Shown here: positions 24,112-34,171 of the stretch, in pieces | How the letters are laid out: every line of letters begins with the position of its first letter | Numbering within the stretch: position 1 is the stretch's first letter | Assembly (NCBI GenBank): GCA_030446465.1 | Contig: JAUJNI010000001.1 | Span: 169,759 to 233,758 of the forward strand | Length of the DNA stretch: 64,000 nucleotides | Direction: 5' to 3' | From: Actinomycetota bacterium | Lineage (GTDB): Bacteria > Actinomycetota > CADDZG01 > WHSQ01 | The notes under the pieces: generated by a model | Seen by the model: the letters and a program-made list of their open reading frames with translations, nothing else | The model's database searches: none | What the model was told of the DNA's origin: nothing | Position numbers and translations under genes: made by a program

Positions 24112-24413
24112 GTGGTTCGACCAAGAAAGAGCTGCGTGATGTCATCCTGGCCCCCGTAGTGAGCGAGAAGAGCTACTCGTTGCTTGACGACAACGCCTAC
24201 ACGTTCCTCGTTCACAAGCAGGCCAACAAGACCGAGATAAGACAGGCCGTCGAACGGATCTGGGGCGTCCGCGTGCTGGCCGTGAACACCCTCAACCGAA
24301 AAGGCAAGAACAAGCGTTTCCGCTTTACGCAGGGGCGGAGGCCGGACACTAAGCGCGCCGTCGTCAAGCTTGCTCAGGGCGACCGCATCGACATCTTCGA
24401 GCAGCAAGGTTAG
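24108..24413 (+). CDS. rplW: 50S ribosomal protein L23
   Basis: L23 (101 aa) lies at the tunnel exit and docks trigger factor and SRP. Typical segments are [20 protein letters not shown] and [23 protein letters not shown] start overlapping the rplD stop (GTGA). Confidence 0.96.
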   Translation: MSGSTKKELRDVILAPVVSEKSYSLLDDNAYTFLVHKQANKTEIRQAVERIWGVRVLAVNTLNRKGKNKRFRFTQGRRPDTKRAVVKLAQGDRIDIFEQQG

Positions 24414-24426
24414 GGGAGCAATTCAG

Positions 24427-25257
24427 ATGCCCGTTCGTAAAGCAAAGCCCACATCGCCGGGAAGACGCTTCCAGAGTTACTCGGACTACGCCGAGGTCAC
24501 TCGCGCGCGGCCGGAGAAGACGCTGGTCGAGCCCAGCCCCAAGACCGGGGGTCGGAACACCTATGGGCGCGTCACATCCCGGCATCAGGGAGGCGGGAAC
24601 AAGGTGCGGTATCGAGTGGTCGACTTCCGCCGGAACAAGGACAACGTGCCGGCGAAGGTTGCTCATGTCGAGTACGACCCGAACCGCAATGCGCGCATTG
24701 CTCTTCTGCATTACGCCGACGGCGAGAAGCGCTACATACTCATGCCCAACAGAGTCAAGGTGGGCGACGTCCTCCAGAGCGGCGCCGGCGCAGACATCCG
24801 CGCCGGGAACGCATTGCCCCTCAGGAACATCCCCGTCGGCACCGTGGTCCACAACGTCGAGCTCAAGCCCCACGGTGGCGGGAAGATGGCGCGCTCCGCA
24901 GGGTCCTCGGTGCAGCTGGTTGCCAAGGAGGGCGCGCGTGCAACGCTTCGCCTCCCCTCGGGTGAGATGCGCATGGTGCCGATGGACTGCCGGGCGACGG
25001 TGGGCGAGGTTGGCAACGCCGAGGCGGAGCTCGTGTCGGTGGGCAAGGCCGGCCGCAACCGCTGGAAGGGGAACCGCCCCAAGGTGCGCGGTGTCGTGAT
25101 GAACCCGGTTGACCATCCCCTCGGTGGGGGTGAGGGCAAGAGCTCGGGCGGCCGTCACCCGGTGAGCCCGTGGGGCAAGAAAGAGGGCCGCACCCGTAAG
25201 AAGAAGCCTTCGGACGCACTGATCGTGCGCCGGCGCCGCAAGAAACGAGGTCGTTAA
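24427..25257 (+). CDS. rplB: 50S ribosomal protein L2
   Basis: L2 (276 aa), needed for subunit joining and close to the peptidyl-transferase centre. The C-terminal block has the conserved [20 protein letters not shown] with the key histidine. ATG at 24427 is chosen because [14 protein letters not shown] is the usual beginning; the longer open frame from 24370 overlaps rplW. Confidence 0.97.
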   Translation: MPVRKAKPTSPGRRFQSYSDYAEVTRARPEKTLVEPSPKTGGRNTYGRVTSRHQGGGNKVRYRVVDFRRNKDNVPAKVAHVEYDPNRNARIALLHYADGEKRYILMPNRVKVGDVLQSGAGADIRAGNALPLRNIPVGTVVHNVELKPHGGGKMARSAGSSVQLVAKEGARATLRLPSGEMRMVPMDCRATVGEVGNAEAELVSVGKAGRNRWKGNRPKVRGVVMNPVDHPLGGGEGKSSGGRHPVSPWGKKEGRTRKKKPSDALIVRRRRKKRGR

Positions 25258-25535
25258 TGCCCAGGTCGCTGAAGAAGGGTCCGTTTATCGACGACCATCT
25301 GCTCGTCAAGGTGGTCGAGATGAACAAGCGAAACGAAAAGCGCGTCATAAAGACGTGGTCGCGCCGCTCGACCGTCATCCCCGAGATGGTGGGGCACACC
25401 ATCGCGGTGCACGACGGGCGTAAGCACGTACCGATCTACATCACAGAGTCGATGGTCGGGCACAAGCTCGGCGAGTTTGCACAGACGCGCGCCTTCAGGA
25501 CGCACGGCGGCGACAGAGCCACGAGGGTCAGGTAA
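25257..25535 (+). CDS. rpsS: 30S ribosomal protein S19
   Basis: S19 (92 aa) in the 30S head. It reads [20 protein letters not shown] and ends with the conserved [18 protein letters not shown]. Its start shares one base with the rplB stop and its stop one base with rplV. Confidence 0.97.
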   Translation: MPRSLKKGPFIDDHLLVKVVEMNKRNEKRVIKTWSRRSTVIPEMVGHTIAVHDGRKHVPIYITESMVGHKLGEFAQTRAFRTHGGDRATRVR

Positions 25536-26135
25536 TGGCTTACAAGATCGCTCCCGAGGTGCAGCAAGCCATTGCGACGGCGAGGTTCATAAGGATCTCG
25601 CCGACCAAGGCTCGCCAAGTCGTCGACCTCATCCGCGGCCGCCATGTCGACGACGCTCGACGCGTGCTCAAGTTCACCCAGAGGGGTCCGTCCGCGACGG
25701 TGGCAAAGGTCCTCAACTCGGCGGTTGCCAACGCGGAGCACAATCGAGGGCTCCCGGGTGACGAGCTCTACGTGGCCCGGGCCTGGGTCGACGAGGGCCC
25801 AACGCTCAGGCGCTTCAGGCCCCGTGCTCTTGGGCGTGCAACGCGGATCCGGAAACGCACTTGCCACATCTCGGTGGTCGTGGGCCGGCCCGAGGACACG
25901 ACCGAGCTGGTGGAGCGTCCTGGTATCAAGCAGACGGCGCGCCGTGCTCGCAAGAGCACGGCGGCAAGCCGGCTGGCTCCGCAACCGCGCCGGCCAAGAG
26001 CCCGGCCGCAGAGGCGGCACCCCCACGACCTCCAGGACTGCGAAAAAGACCACCGCCAAGAAGACAACCGCAAACAAAAGCACCGTGAAGAAGACGACTG
26101 CCAAAAAGACCACCCGAAGGAAGGAAGGCGAGTGA
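25535..26135 (+). CDS. rplV: 50S ribosomal protein L22, two apparent frameshifts
   Basis: The L22 core is intact to about codon 140 (ATARFIRISPTKARQVVDLI, AEHNRGLPGDELYVARAWVD, RKRTCHISVVVG). Beyond that the frame runs on without a stop to 26746, straight through rpsC. Two single missing bases, one near 25961-25965 and one in the CCCCC run at 26020-26024, would restore a continuous 200-residue protein. It would have an Ala/Pro linker (KPAGSATAPAKSPAAEAAPP) and a Lys/Thr tail (TAKKTTAKKTTANKSTVKKT) ending at 26135, as is common for actinobacterial L22. The length (601 nt plus 2) divides by three. Sequencing error is the simplest explanation, since L22 is essential. Confidence 0.8.
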
Positions 26136-26300
26136 GGGTGACCCTCCCGACAACATTTGGCGGCGCCTGGCGGCTGCAAAGCAGCGCCATGCGGCGTTCT
26201 CGCTCGCGCACGCACTTTTCAAGTGCGCACGCTCACTGCGGCCTTGCCTGGCGCTTTTCGCTCGCCAGCGCACCACCAATGTCATCGGAAGGATCACTAA
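26136..26300. other. unusual rplV-rpsC gap
   Basis: A 165-bp non-coding gap separates rplV from rpsC, which elsewhere nearly always touch or overlap. It holds short inverted elements, for example GGCTGC and GCAGCGCC around 26172-26191. No promoter is evident. Confidence 0.45.
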
Positions 26301-27224
26301 ATGGGCCAGAAAGTTCATCCCTACGGTTTCCGCCTCGGCGTTCACACCGACTGGAAGTCACGCTGGTTCACCGGGAGGCAGTACCGGGAGTACCTCGAAG
26401 CCGATCTTCGAGTCCGGGAGTACATGCTCGGGCAGCTCCCCCATGCCGGCATCAGCCGGATCGAGATCGAGCGAACCAGGGAGCGGGTCCGCATCGACGC
26501 GCACACGGCCCGGCCCGGCATTGTGATCGGGAGGCGTGGAAGCGAGGCCGAGCGGCTCCGATCGCACCTCGAGCAGATGGAGTCCAAGATCTACGGCAAG
26601 CCGGTCGACGTGCGGCTAAACATCATCGAGGTGAAGCAACCCGAGCTGGATGCTCAGCTCATCGCGCAAGGCGTCGCCGAGCAGCTCGCGAGCCGCGTGT
26701 CTTTCAGGCGGGCTATGAAAAAGGCGGTGGGCACCGCCACTCGTAATGGGGCCAAGGGCGTTCGGGTGCAGTGCGGTGGACGCCTTGGGGGGGCCGAGAT
26801 GAGCCGCACCGAGTGGTACATCGAGGGCCAGATGCCCCTGCACACGTTGCAGGCCGACATTGACTACGGGCTCGCCGAAGCGAGGACCACCTTCGGGCGC
26901 ATTGGGGTCAAGGTGTGGATCTACAAGGGCCCGTTCCAGGACATGTATGCGTCGGCCAGGGACCAGGCGAGGCTTCGCAGAGAGGCCGCGCTTGCTGCCG
27001 GTGAGACGGTCGGGCGAGGTGCAGAGGAACGAGCGGGTCAGAAGCCTGGGGCGTCGGCGGGCACGACCGTGGGACCGAGGCGACAGCGGAGGGCGTCGCC
27101 GGTAGTGACCACCACGATGACTCCCAAAGCTCCCGAAGGCGACCAGGCCGCTGCCGAGGCCACCGGCGTAGCCGATTCGACCGATGGAGCAACCGGCTCG
27201 ACTGACTCGGGACAAGAGGAGTAG
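26301..27224 (+). CDS. rpsC: 30S ribosomal protein S3
   Basis: S3 (307 aa) contributes to mRNA entry and helicase activity. It opens with [20 protein letters not shown]. The KH domain loop is [14 protein letters not shown], and the C-terminal domain has [20 protein letters not shown]. The last 90 residues are a Thr/Ala/Glu-rich extension not present in short S3 proteins. ATG 26301. Confidence 0.96.
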   Translation: MGQKVHPYGFRLGVHTDWKSRWFTGRQYREYLEADLRVREYMLGQLPHAGISRIEIERTRERVRIDAHTARPGIVIGRRGSEAERLRSHLEQMESKIYGKPVDVRLNIIEVKQPELDAQLIAQGVAEQLASRVSFRRAMKKAVGTATRNGAKGVRVQCGGRLGGAEMSRTEWYIEGQMPLHTLQADIDYGLAEARTTFGRIGVKVWIYKGPFQDMYASARDQARLRREAALAAGETVGRGAEERAGQKPGASAGTTVGPRRQRRASPVVTTTMTPKAPEGDQAAAEATGVADSTDGATGSTDSGQEE

Positions 27225-27226
27225 AG

Positions 27227-27652
27227 GTGCTTCAGCCAAAGAGGGTTAAACATCGCAAGCAGCAGCGTGGACGGATGCGTGGGCAGGCAAAGGGCGGCAC
27301 CACCGTCAATTTCGGCGATTACGGGCTCATGGCACTTCAGCCGGGGTGGATCACCAACCGACAGATCGAGGCCGCCCGTATCGCCATGACCCGCCACATC
27401 CGTCGAGGAGGAAAGGTTTGGATCAACGTCTTCCCCGACAAGCCGGTCACGAAGAAGCCGGCCGAAACGAGACAGGGATCTGGTAAGGGCAACCCCGAAT
27501 CTTGGGTCGCGGTTGTCAAGCCGGGCCGCGTGATGTTCGAGATCGCCGGTGTTCCCGAGCCCCTGGCCCGCGAGGCGATCCGACTGGCCGCGCACAAGCT
27601 TCCTATCAAGTGCCGGTTCGTCAGCCGTGAGCAGACCCTGGAGGTCCAGTGA
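27227..27652 (+). CDS. rplP: 50S ribosomal protein L16
   Basis: L16 (141 aa) lies by the A-site tRNA. It opens [20 protein letters not shown] and has the conserved [23 protein letters not shown] start 2 nt after rpsC; the stop overlaps rpmC by 4 nt. Confidence 0.97.
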   Translation: MLQPKRVKHRKQQRGRMRGQAKGGTTVNFGDYGLMALQPGWITNRQIEAARIAMTRHIRRGGKVWINVFPDKPVTKKPAETRQGSGKGNPESWVAVVKPGRVMFEIAGVPEPLAREAIRLAAHKLPIKCRFVSREQTLEVQ

Positions 27653-27855
27653 AAGCCTCTGAGTTCAGAGAGCTGCCTCTCGAGGAGGTTCAGACGCGCC
27701 TCGCTGAGACGAGAGAGGAGCTGTTCAACCTGCGTTTCCAACTCGCCACGGGGCAGCTCGATAACTACAGACAGGTTCGTCATCTACGCAAAGAGGTTGC
27801 GCGCATCAGGACCGTCCTGCGCGAACGAGAGCTGGCAGAAGAGGGTGGGTCATGA
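27649..27855 (+). CDS. rpmC: 50S ribosomal protein L29
   Basis: L29 (68 aa), a two-helix protein at the tunnel exit. Typical sequence is [20 protein letters not shown] followed by [21 protein letters not shown] start in a GTGA overlap with rplP; the stop overlaps rpsQ in the same way. Confidence 0.95.
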   Translation: MKASEFRELPLEEVQTRLAETREELFNLRFQLATGQLDNYRQVRHLRKEVARIRTVLRERELAEEGGS

Positions 27856-28130
27856 GCGCCAACGAGCAGGCGGCGAGCGTCAGAGGCAAGCGGAAGATGC
27901 GCAGTGGACGGGTGGTCAGCAACGTCATGGACAAGACGGCAGTGATCGAGGTTCTCGACGCGACGCAGCACCCGACCTACGGAAAGATCGTTCGCCGCCC
28001 CAAGCATCTAAAGGCGCACGACGAGCGCAATGAAGCAGGAGTCGGCGACATCGTCAGGCTCGCCGAAACTCGTCCGTACTCGAAGACCAAGCGGTGGCGC
28101 ATCGTTGAGATCGTGGAAAAGGCACAGTGA
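27852..28130 (+). CDS. rpsQ: 30S ribosomal protein S17
   Basis: S17 (92 aa), an early 30S assembly protein. Recognisable by [20 protein letters not shown] and [23 protein letters not shown] overlaps the rpmC stop by 4 nt. Confidence 0.96.
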   Translation: MSANEQAASVRGKRKMRSGRVVSNVMDKTAVIEVLDATQHPTYGKIVRRPKHLKAHDERNEAGVGDIVRLAETRPYSKTKRWRIVEIVEKAQ

Positions 28131-28495
28131 TACAGCAAGAGACTCGGTGTCGTGTCGCAGACAATACGGGGGCCCGCGAGGTCCTCGTCATAAAGGTGCT
28201 CGGCGGCTCTAGGCGTCGCTACGCGGGCATTGGCGACGTCGTTGTAGTTACGGTGAAGGACGCCATCCCCGGTGGCACCGTCAAGAAATCGGACGTCGTC
28301 AAGGCTGTGGTCGTCAGGACCGCTAAGGAACGCCGCCGCGGAGACGGCAGCTATATCAGGTTCGACGACAACGCGGTTGTCATCGTGGACGCTCAGATGC
28401 AGCCTCGAGGAACTCGCATCTTCGGCCCCGTGGCTCGCGAGCTAAGGGAGAAACGGTTCATGAAGATCATCTCGCTTGCGCCGGAGGTTCTGTAA
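28127..28495 (+). CDS. rplN: 50S ribosomal protein L14
   Basis: L14 (122 aa), an inter-subunit bridge protein. Conserved: [40 protein letters not shown] and [23 protein letters not shown] start overlaps rpsQ by 4 nt. This is the head of the spc gene set. Confidence 0.97.
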   Translation: MIQQETRCRVADNTGAREVLVIKVLGGSRRRYAGIGDVVVVTVKDAIPGGTVKKSDVVKAVVVRTAKERRRGDGSYIRFDDNAVVIVDAQMQPRGTRIFGPVARELREKRFMKIISLAPEVL

Positions 28496-28821
28496 TGGCC
28501 GGATTGAAGATCAAGAAGGGCGATCAGGTGACCGTGCTCGCCGGTAAGGACATTGGCGTGCGAGGGCGCGTCTTGGAGGTCTTGCCCAAGACGAACAAAG
28601 TCATAGTGGAGGGCGTCAATCGCGTGACCCGCCACGAGAAGATCTCGATGACTCGACGAGGTGGGCAGGAGGGCGGCATCTCCCACAAGGAGGCCGCTAT
28701 CAACGTTTCCAACGTAGCGCTCATCTGTCCGACGGATGGACCGACGCGGGCCGGCTATCGGGTAGAGGGGCCAGGCGGGGGCAAGGTGCGAGTGTGCAAG
28801 AAATGCGGAACGGAGCTGTAG
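28495..28821 (+). CDS. rplX: 50S ribosomal protein L24
   Basis: L24 (108 aa), a KOW-domain assembly initiator ([20 protein letters not shown]). The C-terminus retains a two-cysteine knuckle [13 protein letters not shown] then [12 protein letters not shown], typical of actinobacterial L24. ATG shares a base with the rplN stop. Confidence 0.96.
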   Translation: MAGLKIKKGDQVTVLAGKDIGVRGRVLEVLPKTNKVIVEGVNRVTRHEKISMTRRGGQEGGISHKEAAINVSNVALICPTDGPTRAGYRVEGPGGGKVRVCKKCGTEL

Positions 28822-28823
28822 AG

Positions 28824-29399
28824 ATGACACCAAGCAATGGATACGTCCCCCGGTTGAAGGAGCGTTACAACTCCGAGCTACGGGACCGGCTCAAGAGTGA
28901 CCTGGGCCTCGACAACATCATGCAGGTGCCCCGGCCCGAGAAGGTCGCCGTGAACATGGGCGTAGGTGAGGCGTCGCGCGACGCGAAGCTCATTGATGGC
29001 GCCGTGAAGGACCTTACGAGGATCACCGGGCAGCGGCCGGCGATCCGCAGGGCTAGGAAGTCCATCGCAACCTTCAAGATCCGGCAAGGCATGCCCATCG
29101 GAGCGGCCGTCACCCTGCGAGGAGACCGCATGTGGGACTTCCTGGACAGGCTTCTCGCCGTGGTGCTTCCGCGCATCCGTGACTTCAGGGGCCTCAACCC
29201 AGGCTCCTTCGACGGCCGCGGCAACTACACTTTCGGAGTCGGCGAGCAGCTGGTCTTTCCCGAGATCGACTACGACGACATCGACGCGACCCGCGGTATG
29301 GACATCACGATTGTTACTTCTGCACGAGATGATGAAGAAGGTCGAGCGTTGCTTACCGCGCTCGGCTTTCCGTTTGCGCAACAAAGGGTGGAGGCGTAA
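28824..29399 (+). CDS. rplE: 50S ribosomal protein L5
   Basis: L5 (191 aa) binds 5S rRNA. It contains [40 protein letters not shown] and the conserved [23 protein letters not shown] 28824 ([14 protein letters not shown]) is preferred to the open frame from 28794, which lies inside rplX. Confidence 0.96.
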   Translation: MTPSNGYVPRLKERYNSELRDRLKSDLGLDNIMQVPRPEKVAVNMGVGEASRDAKLIDGAVKDLTRITGQRPAIRRARKSIATFKIRQGMPIGAAVTLRGDRMWDFLDRLLAVVLPRIRDFRGLNPGSFDGRGNYTFGVGEQLVFPEIDYDDIDATRGMDITIVTSARDDEEGRALLTALGFPFAQQRVEA

Positions 29400-29584
29400 T
29401 GGCAAAAAAGGCTTTGCGGAACAAAGCCGAGAGCAAACCCAAGTACCGGGTCCAGGCGTACACACGGTGCATGCGTTGTGGCCGTCCGCGCGCGGTCTAC
29501 AAGCGCTTCAGGCTGTGCAGGCTCTGCTTCCGAGAGATGGCTCATAAGGGCGAGATCCCCGGCATAACGAAAGCGAGCTGGTGA
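29399..29584 (+). CDS. rpsN: 30S ribosomal protein S14, zinc-binding (type Z)
   Basis: Short S14 (61 aa) of the zinc-binding type with CMRC and CRLC pairs ([20 protein letters not shown]). Starts one base into the rplE stop. Zinc-dependent S14 proteins are the form normally placed in the spc cluster; a zinc-free paralogue may exist elsewhere. Confidence 0.96.
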   Translation: MAKKALRNKAESKPKYRVQAYTRCMRCGRPRAVYKRFRLCRLCFREMAHKGEIPGITKASW

Positions 29585-29588
29585 TCTC

Positions 29589-29987
29589 ATGACCATGACC
29601 GATCCCATCTCCGACATGCTGAGCCGGATCAGGAACGCGACCAAAGCGGCCCACCAGGACGTGCTCGTTCCGTCCTCGAAGATCAAAGTGAACATCGCCA
29701 GGATCTTGGTGGAGGAGGGCTACGTCGACGGCTATCAAGTCGTCGAGGACGGATCCCACTCGGCGATTAAGATCCAGCTCAGGTACTCCGGCGGGCGAGA
29801 GCCGGCCATCTCAGGCATTCGACGAGTCTCCAAGCCCGGGCGGCGCGTCTATCGGGGCGCCACCGAGCTCCCGCGCGTCCTGGGCGGTTTGGGCGTGGCC
29901 ATCGTCTCGACCTCCAGGGGCGTGATGACTGACAGACAGGCTCGCCGTGACCGCGTGGGCGGCGAGATCCTCGCCTACGTATGGTGA
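29589..29987 (+). CDS. rpsH: 30S ribosomal protein S8
   Basis: S8 (132 aa), a central-domain 16S rRNA binder and, in E. coli, the spc repressor. [20 protein letters not shown] at the start and [20 protein letters not shown] at the end are conserved. ATG 29589 is 4 nt after rpsN; a second ATG two codons on is possible. Confidence 0.96.
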   Translation: MTMTDPISDMLSRIRNATKAAHQDVLVPSSKIKVNIARILVEEGYVDGYQVVEDGSHSAIKIQLRYSGGREPAISGIRRVSKPGRRVYRGATELPRVLGGLGVAIVSTSRGVMTDRQARRDRVGGEILAYVW

Positions 29988-30012
29988 AGAAAGTGCAAGG
30001 AAGGGAAGTCAG

Positions 30013-30558
30013 ATGTCACGGATAGGACAGGCGCCGATCGTCATCCCCGAGCAGGTGGGGGTGAGCATCGTCGGCCCGACGGTTACCGTCAACGGCCCCC
30101 GCGGCGAGCTGCAGCGGCAGTTGCCAGAGGGCATCCGGCTCGAGCATGCCAACGGCGAGCTCAAGGTCCTGCGCACCAACGAGGAGCGCGAGACGCGTGC
30201 CCTCCACGGCCTGACTCGGAGCCTCATCGCCAACATGGTTACGGGCGTCACGGAGGGTTTCGAGAAGCGTCTCGAGATCTCGGGCGTCGGCTATCGCGCC
30301 ATCAAGCAAGGAAACGACCTGGAGTTTGCAGTTGGCTTCTCGCATCCTGTGAGAAAGGCTGCGCCGGCGGGCATCGAGTTCGAGGTTCCTGCCCCCACTC
30401 GCATAACCGTCAGGGGCATCGACAAGGAGCTGGTGGGCCAGACCGCGGCGGAGGTCCGAGCGATCCGAAAGCCCGAGCCGTACAAGGGGAAGGGCATCCG
30501 CTACGAGGGCGAGTACATCCGCCGCAAGGCCGGCAAGGCTGCCAAGGCAGGCGGATGA
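30013..30558 (+). CDS. rplF: 50S ribosomal protein L6
   Basis: L6 (181 aa), near the sarcin-ricin loop. It begins [20 protein letters not shown] and ends with the signature [23 protein letters not shown] 30013 with GGAAG upstream is preferred to an in-frame start inside rpsH. Confidence 0.97.
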   Translation: MSRIGQAPIVIPEQVGVSIVGPTVTVNGPRGELQRQLPEGIRLEHANGELKVLRTNEERETRALHGLTRSLIANMVTGVTEGFEKRLEISGVGYRAIKQGNDLEFAVGFSHPVRKAAPAGIEFEVPAPTRITVRGIDKELVGQTAAEVRAIRKPEPYKGKGIRYEGEYIRRKAGKAAKAGG

Positions 30559-30908
30559 TGAAGGCCAAGGACAGGGCTCGCGGAGTCAAGAGGCGCCACA
30601 ACCGCGTCCGCAAGAAGGTAGTCGGGACGGCCGAGAGGCCGCGACTCGCGGTCTACCGATCGAACAAGCACATCTATGCGCAGCTGATCGACGATTTTGA
30701 GGGCCGGACCCTTGCATCCGCTTCCAGCTTGAAGGATGCCGACGGGGAGGCCCCGAAGGGCAAGGCCAAAGCGGTCGGAGCGGCCCTCGCGACGAGGGCG
30801 AAAGAAGCAGGAGTGCAGAGTGTGACGTTCGACCGCGGCGGGTTCAAGTATCACGGTCGCGTTCGGGCGGTTGCCGAAGGTGCAAGGGAGGGCGGCCTTG
30901 AGTTCTAG
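30555..30908 (+). CDS. rplR: 50S ribosomal protein L18
   Basis: L18 (117 aa), a 5S rRNA-binding protein: [60 protein letters not shown]. Overlaps the rplF stop by 4 nt (ATGATG). Confidence 0.97.
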   Translation: MMKAKDRARGVKRRHNRVRKKVVGTAERPRLAVYRSNKHIYAQLIDDFEGRTLASASSLKDADGEAPKGKAKAVGAALATRAKEAGVQSVTFDRGGFKYHGRVRAVAEGAREGGLEF

Positions 30909-30948
30909 CGCCCGGCCCACAGGAGTTTTGACAGGAGGTGGCCGGTAG

Positions 30949-31530
30949 ATGGCCCGACCGAGTGGAGGAAGAGGCGGACGTGATGGCGGCCGCGGCAGAG
31001 ACGACGACCGTACGCAGTACGAGGAGAGGGTCGTCTCGATCAATCGCGTCGCCAAGGTGGTCAAAGGGGGCCGTCGCTTCTCGTTCACTGCTCTCGTCGT
31101 GGTCGGCGACGGGGCCGGACAGGTGGGGGTCGGATACGGCAAGGCCCGCGAGGTTCCTGCAGCCATCCAGAAGGGGATCGAAGAAGCGAAAAATTCCTTC
31201 TTTAGGGTGCCCATGGTGGGGCAGACGATCACGCACGCCATCACCGGGCAGGACTCGGGGGGTGTGGTGTTGCTGAAGCCGGCTTCCCCGGGTACCGGCG
31301 TCATCGCAGGGGGGCCGGTGCGAGCGGTGGTCGAGTGTGCCGGCATTCGGGACATCCTGTCGAAGTCACTGGGCTCGGGTAACCCCACGAACATCATTCA
31401 CGCGACGGTGTCGGCCCTCAAGAACCTCGAAACCGCTGAGACCGTCGCGCTCAGGCGACGGAAGACGGTCGAGGAAGTCGCGCCCCCTTACCTTCGCCGC
31501 GCGCCGAGTTCCGCGGGCGCGGGCCAGTAG
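30949..31530 (+). CDS. rpsE: 30S ribosomal protein S5
   Basis: S5 (193 aa) contributes to decoding accuracy. A Gly/Arg/Asp-rich N-terminus precedes [20 protein letters not shown]; the C-terminal domain has [20 protein letters not shown] and [22 protein letters not shown] 30949 is preceded by AGGAGGTGG. A 40-nt gap from rplR is one of the larger gaps in this run. Confidence 0.97.
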   Translation: MARPSGGRGGRDGGRGRDDDRTQYEERVVSINRVAKVVKGGRRFSFTALVVVGDGAGQVGVGYGKAREVPAAIQKGIEEAKNSFFRVPMVGQTITHAITGQDSGGVVLLKPASPGTGVIAGGPVRAVVECAGIRDILSKSLGSGNPTNIIHATVSALKNLETAETVALRRRKTVEEVAPPYLRRAPSSAGAGQ

Positions 31531-31549
31531 AGCGAAGGAACTGATAGAC

Positions 31550-31756
31550 ATGGCGAAGCTGAAGGTGACCCAGACCCGGTCGGCTCTGGACAAGGGGTCA
31601 AAGCAACGGGGAACCATACGGGCACTGGGCTTCAAGCGGGTCGGGCAGTCCGTGGTGCACGACGACAAGCCCGAGATACGAGGCATGATCCGAACCGTGA
31701 GCCACTTGGTGCACGTCGAAGAGGAGAGCTCGAAAGAGGAAGGGAAGTCGACATGA
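31550..31756 (+). CDS. rpmD: 50S ribosomal protein L30
   Basis: L30 (68 aa): AKLKVTQTRSALDKGSKQRG, then TIRALGFKRVGQSVVHDDKP. ATG 31550 with GAAGGAA upstream; the longer frame from 31337 lies inside rpsE. The C-terminus has a short charged extension. Its stop overlaps rplO. Confidence 0.95.
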   Translation: MAKLKVTQTRSALDKGSKQRGTIRALGFKRVGQSVVHDDKPEIRGMIRTVSHLVHVEEESSKEEGKST

Positions 31757-32214
31757 AGGCGCACGACCTCAAGCCGGCCCCCGGCTCGCACAAGGCCCGC
31801 AAGCGGGTCGGTCGTGGCGAGGGGTCGGGCGGGGGCAAGACCGCGGGCCGCGGCACCAAGGGCACCAGGGCGCGCGGCAACGTCCACCTCTTCTTCGAGG
31901 GCGGCCAGATGCCGCTCGCACGGCGCGTCCCAAAGCTCAAGGGCTTCAGGCCGCCTAATCGCAAGGTCTACGGCGCCGTAAACCTCGTTGATCTCGAGCA
32001 GCTGGAAGGCGACGACATCGGTCCCGACGATCTGCGGAGAGCGGGTCTGGTCAAGAAGCGCGACAAGCTCGTGAAGGTCTTGGGCGACGGGGAGCTGACC
32101 AGGGCGCTCACCGTAAAGGCCCATGCCTTCTCGGCGGTGGCGCGGGCCAAGATCGAGGGGGCCGGCGGCTCCGCACAGATTCTCCAGGCCGAACCCGAGA
32201 AGGCGCGCAGGTGA
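31753..32214 (+). CDS. rplO: 50S ribosomal protein L15
   Basis: L15 (153 aa), a late-assembly protein. The basic Gly-rich start KRVGRGEGSGGGKTAGRGTK and FEGGQMPLARRVPKLKGFRP are diagnostic. ATGA overlap with rpmD; GTGA overlap with secY. Confidence 0.97.
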   Translation: MKAHDLKPAPGSHKARKRVGRGEGSGGGKTAGRGTKGTRARGNVHLFFEGGQMPLARRVPKLKGFRPPNRKVYGAVNLVDLEQLEGDDIGPDDLRRAGLVKKRDKLVKVLGDGELTRALTVKAHAFSAVARAKIEGAGGSAQILQAEPEKARR

Positions 32215-33509
32215 GCCTTCTCAAGGCGTTCGTCAACGCTTTCAGGGTCCCAGATCTCAGGAAGAAGATTCTCTTTACCCTTTTGATCATCGCGGTGTAT
32301 CGCTTGGGCGCGCACATCCCCACTCCGGGGATCGACGTTCAGGCAGCCCAAAGGATCGCTGCCGCCGGGCGACAGGGCGGCGCGCTCGCATTCATCAACC
32401 TTTTCTCGGGTGGCGCCCTGACGCAGATGGCGATCTTCGCGCTCGGCATCATGCCGTACATCACGTCATCGATCATCATGCAGCTGCTCACCGTCGTCAT
32501 CCCGAAGCTGGAGGCTTGGTCGAAAGAGGGTGAGACGGGCAGGAAGAAGATCACCCAGTGGACCCGCTATCTGACGGTCGTGCTGGCCGTGCTTCAGTCG
32601 ACCGGCATCGCCTTTTTGTTCCGGAACGGCGGAGCGCAACTCGGCTTGCCGCCCGACATCCAGCTGATCCCCAACTTCACAGTTCCGAACGTTGCCCTGA
32701 TCGTGTTGTCGCTGACCGCGGGGACTGCGTTGATCATGTGGCTCGGCGAGCTGATCACTCAACGGGGCATCGGGAACGGCATGTCGATCTTGATCTTCAC
32801 CTCAATCGTCTCGACGCTGCCGGCCGAGGGCGATGCAATCAGAAGGGCTCAGGGACTTGGGACCTTCCTCATCGTCTGCGCCATCGGCCTGGTGATCATC
32901 GTGGCCATCGTGACGATCGAGCAGGGGCAGCGCAGGATCCCGGTTCAGTATGCGAAGCGTGTTGTCGGCCGGAGGATGTATGGGGGTAGTTCCACCTACC
33001 TTCCCTTGAAGGTGAACCAGGCCGGCGTCATCCCGATCATCTTCGCTTCGAGTGTTCTCTACATTCCGACGCTGTTGCAGAACGTGATCCAGAGCAGGAG
33101 TGTCCAGAGCTTCATCGACAACAACATCGTGAACCCTGCCGCTATCGCCCACAACGTCATCTTCGGGCTCATGATCGTGTTCTTCACCTACTTCTACACG
33201 GCCATCACGTTCAACCCAGTCGACACTGCGGACAACATGAAGAAGTACGGCGGCTTCATCCCCGGCATAAGGCCGGGCCGGCAGACGGCGGAGCACCTGG
33301 ACAGGATCCTCACGAGGATCACGCTTCCCGGCGCTTTGTTCATCGCCGCCATCGCGCTGCTGCCGAACATCTTCCTTGCAACTCAAGGGATCAATAACCT
33401 GCCGTTCGGCGGAACCTCGATACTCATCACGGTGGGAGTGACGCTCGAGACTATGAAACAAATCGAGTCCCAGCTGACGATGCGTCACTACGAGGGCTTC
33501 CTCAAGTAG
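32211..33509 (+). CDS. secY: preprotein translocase subunit SecY
   Basis: SecY (432 aa) is the protein-conducting channel with about ten membrane helices, partner of SecE at 1319. Conserved segments include YRLGAHIPTPGIDVQA, LFSGGALTQMAIFALGIMPY, the cytoplasmic loop RRIPVQYAKRVVGRRMYGG and TYFYTAITFNPVDTADNMKK. GTG start coupled to rplO. Confidence 0.97.
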   Translation: MSLLKAFVNAFRVPDLRKKILFTLLIIAVYRLGAHIPTPGIDVQAAQRIAAAGRQGGALAFINLFSGGALTQMAIFALGIMPYITSSIIMQLLTVVIPKLEAWSKEGETGRKKITQWTRYLTVVLAVLQSTGIAFLFRNGGAQLGLPPDIQLIPNFTVPNVALIVLSLTAGTALIMWLGELITQRGIGNGMSILIFTSIVSTLPAEGDAIRRAQGLGTFLIVCAIGLVIIVAIVTIEQGQRRIPVQYAKRVVGRRMYGGSSTYLPLKVNQAGVIPIIFASSVLYIPTLLQNVIQSRSVQSFIDNNIVNPAAIAHNVIFGLMIVFFTYFYTAITFNPVDTADNMKKYGGFIPGIRPGRQTAEHLDRILTRITLPGALFIAAIALLPNIFLATQGINNLPFGGTSILITVGVTLETMKQIESQLTMRHYEGFLK

Positions 33510-33516
33510 GCGTCTC

Positions 33517-34158
33517 ATGAGGCTGGTGATCTTCGGCCCCCAGGGGGCGGGCAAGGGGACGCAGGGGGCCCGGCTTCAGGAGAAGTACGCAGTCCCGGCC
33601 ATTGCGACCGGCGACATCTTCAGGTGGGCTATCGCCACGGAGGGCGGCGAGCTCGGTGCCAAGGTCAAGGAGTACGTGCAAGCAGGTCGCCTCGTGCCCA
33701 ATGAGCTCACCATTCAGGTGGTGCTTGAAAGAATCTGCGCCGACGACTGCAAGGACGGCTTTCTCCTCGACGGCTTCCCCCGCAATCGGGCCCAGGCGGA
33801 GGCTCTGGACGAGTTCCTCGAGGAGCGGGGCATTCCGCTCGACGCAGCCGTGGTCATCGACGTCCCCGAGGACGTCTCTTTGAGCCGCATCCTTGGCCGG
33901 CGCGCGTGCCTCCGCTGTGGACGGAACTACTCGGTTGACTCTCCCCCGTCCAACCCCTGGACCTGCGATGTCTGCGGGGGCCAGGTCGTTAGCCGAGCGG
34001 ACGACCTCGACGAGTCGGCGGTGCGCCAGCGCCTCGAGCTCTACCATCAGCAGACCAAGCCGCTGACTGCCTATTACCAGGAGCGAGGGGTGCTCCGGCA
34101 GATCGACGGGACGGGTGGACCCGACGAGGTCTTCGACAGGATCGTCGCAGCACTCTAG
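33517..34158 (+). CDS. adk: adenylate kinase
   Basis: Adenylate kinase (213 aa) interconverts ATP, AMP and ADP. P loop GPQGAGKGTQGARL near residue 7; NMP domain GDIFRWAIATEGGELG; LLDGFPRNRAQAEAL. The LID holds four cysteines (ACLRCGRN and WTCDVCGGQ), indicating a zinc-stabilised long-form enzyme. ATG 7 nt after secY, the standard position. Confidence 0.96.
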   Translation: MRLVIFGPQGAGKGTQGARLQEKYAVPAIATGDIFRWAIATEGGELGAKVKEYVQAGRLVPNELTIQVVLERICADDCKDGFLLDGFPRNRAQAEALDEFLEERGIPLDAAVVIDVPEDVSLSRILGRRACLRCGRNYSVDSPPSNPWTCDVCGGQVVSRADDLDESAVRQRLELYHQQTKPLTAYYQERGVLRQIDGTGGPDEVFDRIVAAL

Positions 34159-34171
34159 GCAGGAGTCACAA

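Noticed and set aside
26136..26746. C-terminal extension of L22 through rpsC
   Set aside because: It overlaps the well-conserved rpsC in another frame, and the natural L22 tail is found in shifted frames ending at 26135.
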